From positions 1 to 5,807 of the forward strand of contig JAHEML010000291.1 in the NCBI GenBank assembly GCA_024643705.1: a stretch of DNA of 5,807 nucleotides, in the 5' to 3' direction. The notes below the pieces were generated by a model. That model searched no databases. It saw only the letters and a list, made by a program, of their open reading frames with translations, and was not told the DNA's origin. The stretch comes from Caldilineaceae bacterium (GTDB lineage Bacteria; Chloroflexota; Anaerolineae; Caldilineales; Caldilineaceae). Shown here piece after piece: positions 5,292 through 5,807 of this stretch. A program made the position numbers and the translations under genes. Numbering within the stretch: position 1 is the stretch's first letter; every line of letters begins with the position of its first letter.

Positions 5292-5807
5292 TTACTGGGC
5301 GGCGCGCAACTGGTCCAAAAATGCCTGATGCTGGGCCAATGTCTGCCCGGCGGCGTCCTGGGGCAGGCGGTAGCGGGTGAGCAGGGCCACCGCTTCTTCC
5401 ATGTGCGCAATGGCTTCGGGAATACGGCCAAGCTGGGTGGCAAGCACGAAAGCAAGGTTGAAACGGGCAGCCGCCTCGTAGGGAACAGCCCCGATTTCGT
5501 GGAATACCTCAACCACCGCCTCAAATTGTTGTGCCGCCTGCTCAAAATCGCCCTGCTGAAAATAGATGGCAGCCATGTTTGATTGGGTCGTTGCCTGACC
5601 CGAGCGGTCGCCCACCTGGATTTGAAGGGGCAGGGCCTGCTCGAAGTACTCCAGGGCCTTTCCCTTCTCCCCCAGGGCGTCGTAGACCATGCCTATGTTG
5701 TTGAGTGTGGTGGCCTGACCCGAGCGGTCGCCCACCTGGATTTGAAGGGGCAGGGCCTGCTCGTAGTACTCCAGGGCCTTTCCCTTCTCCCCCAGGTCGG
5801 CGTAGAC
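5292..5807 (-). CDS. C-terminal part of a tetratricopeptide-repeat (TPR) protein
   Basis: The minus-strand frame is open from the right edge to TAA at 5292, giving 171 residues with the start outside the window. An internal GTG at 5735 is not a real start, because the repeat continues in frame before it. The visible part is built of 40-residue TPR units of the kinesin-light-chain/TPR_12 type. Unit 1 starts VYADLGEKGKALEYYEQALP and unit 2 starts VYDALGEKGKALEYFEQALP; both continue QIQVGDRSGQATT. Unit 3 (IYFQQGDFEQAAQQFEAVVE) and unit 4 (VLATQLGRIPEAIAHMEEAV) are diverged and end the solenoid. TPR arrays bind other proteins; in bacteria this type is often fused to N-terminal ATPase, kinase or CHAT-protease regions, which would lie outside the window. 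No specific function can be given. Confidence 0.85.
   Translation of the reverse strand, partial: VYADLGEKGKALEYYEQALPLQIQVGDRSGQATTLNNIGMVYDALGEKGKALEYFEQALPLQIQVGDRSGQATTQSNMAAIYFQQGDFEQAAQQFEAVVEVFHEIGAVPYEAAARFNLAFVLATQLGRIPEAIAHMEEAVALLTRYRLPQDAAGQTLAQHQAFLDQLRAAQ
5593..5807. repeat. 120-bp direct repeat within the TPR gene
   Basis: Positions 5593-5687 repeat at 5713-5807 with a period of exactly 120 bp. I count 3 mismatches in 95 compared bases (5644, 5677, 5680). This is one 40-residue TPR unit duplicated at DNA level; further copies may lie beyond the right edge. Confidence 0.9.

Overview
The window is GC-rich (roughly 60% by eye). It looks like a chromosomal segment of an environmental bacterium, most plausibly a Chloroflexota member of the Anaerolineae/Caldilineae type. 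That is an inference from four things: a Thr/Pro-rich linker in a secreted LysM hydrolase, a tungsten-type aldehyde oxidoreductase, near-identical TPR units, and intergenic repeats built from 8-bp GCAAAG units. No rRNA, tRNA, CRISPR array or transposase gene was seen.

Layout. Positions 1-1011 (+) hold the 3' part of a myo-inositol 2-dehydrogenase gene (iolG), cut by the left edge. Positions 1012-1319 form a convergent gap filled by a composite inverted-repeat element. Positions 1320-2642 (-) encode a secreted LysM plus alpha/beta-hydrolase protein, with a perfect 12-bp inverted repeat just ahead of its ribosome binding site. Positions 2786-4714 (-) encode an aldehyde:ferredoxin oxidoreductase (AOR) family enzyme. 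Positions 4715-4906 are a second repeat-filled gap containing a 93-bp hairpin. Positions 4907-5128 (-) encode a 73-residue MoaD/ThiS-like sulfur carrier. Positions 5292-5807 (-) hold the C-terminal end of a TPR protein, cut by the right edge.

Functional links. The small beta-grasp protein lies upstream of the AOR gene on the same strand. This fits a unit in which the carrier supplies sulfur for the pyranopterin dithiolene cofactor that AOR needs. The carrier ends in Gly-Gly-Ser rather than a free Gly-Gly, so it may need trimming before use. The hydrolase lies downstream of AOR, 143 bp away, and has no evident functional link to it. The iolG gene is convergent to the rest and belongs to a separate unit.

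The most unusual non-coding signal is the 8-bp-periodic repeat family. It occupies both the iolG/hydrolase gap and the moaD-like/AOR gap, each time as inverted arms able to form long hairpins.
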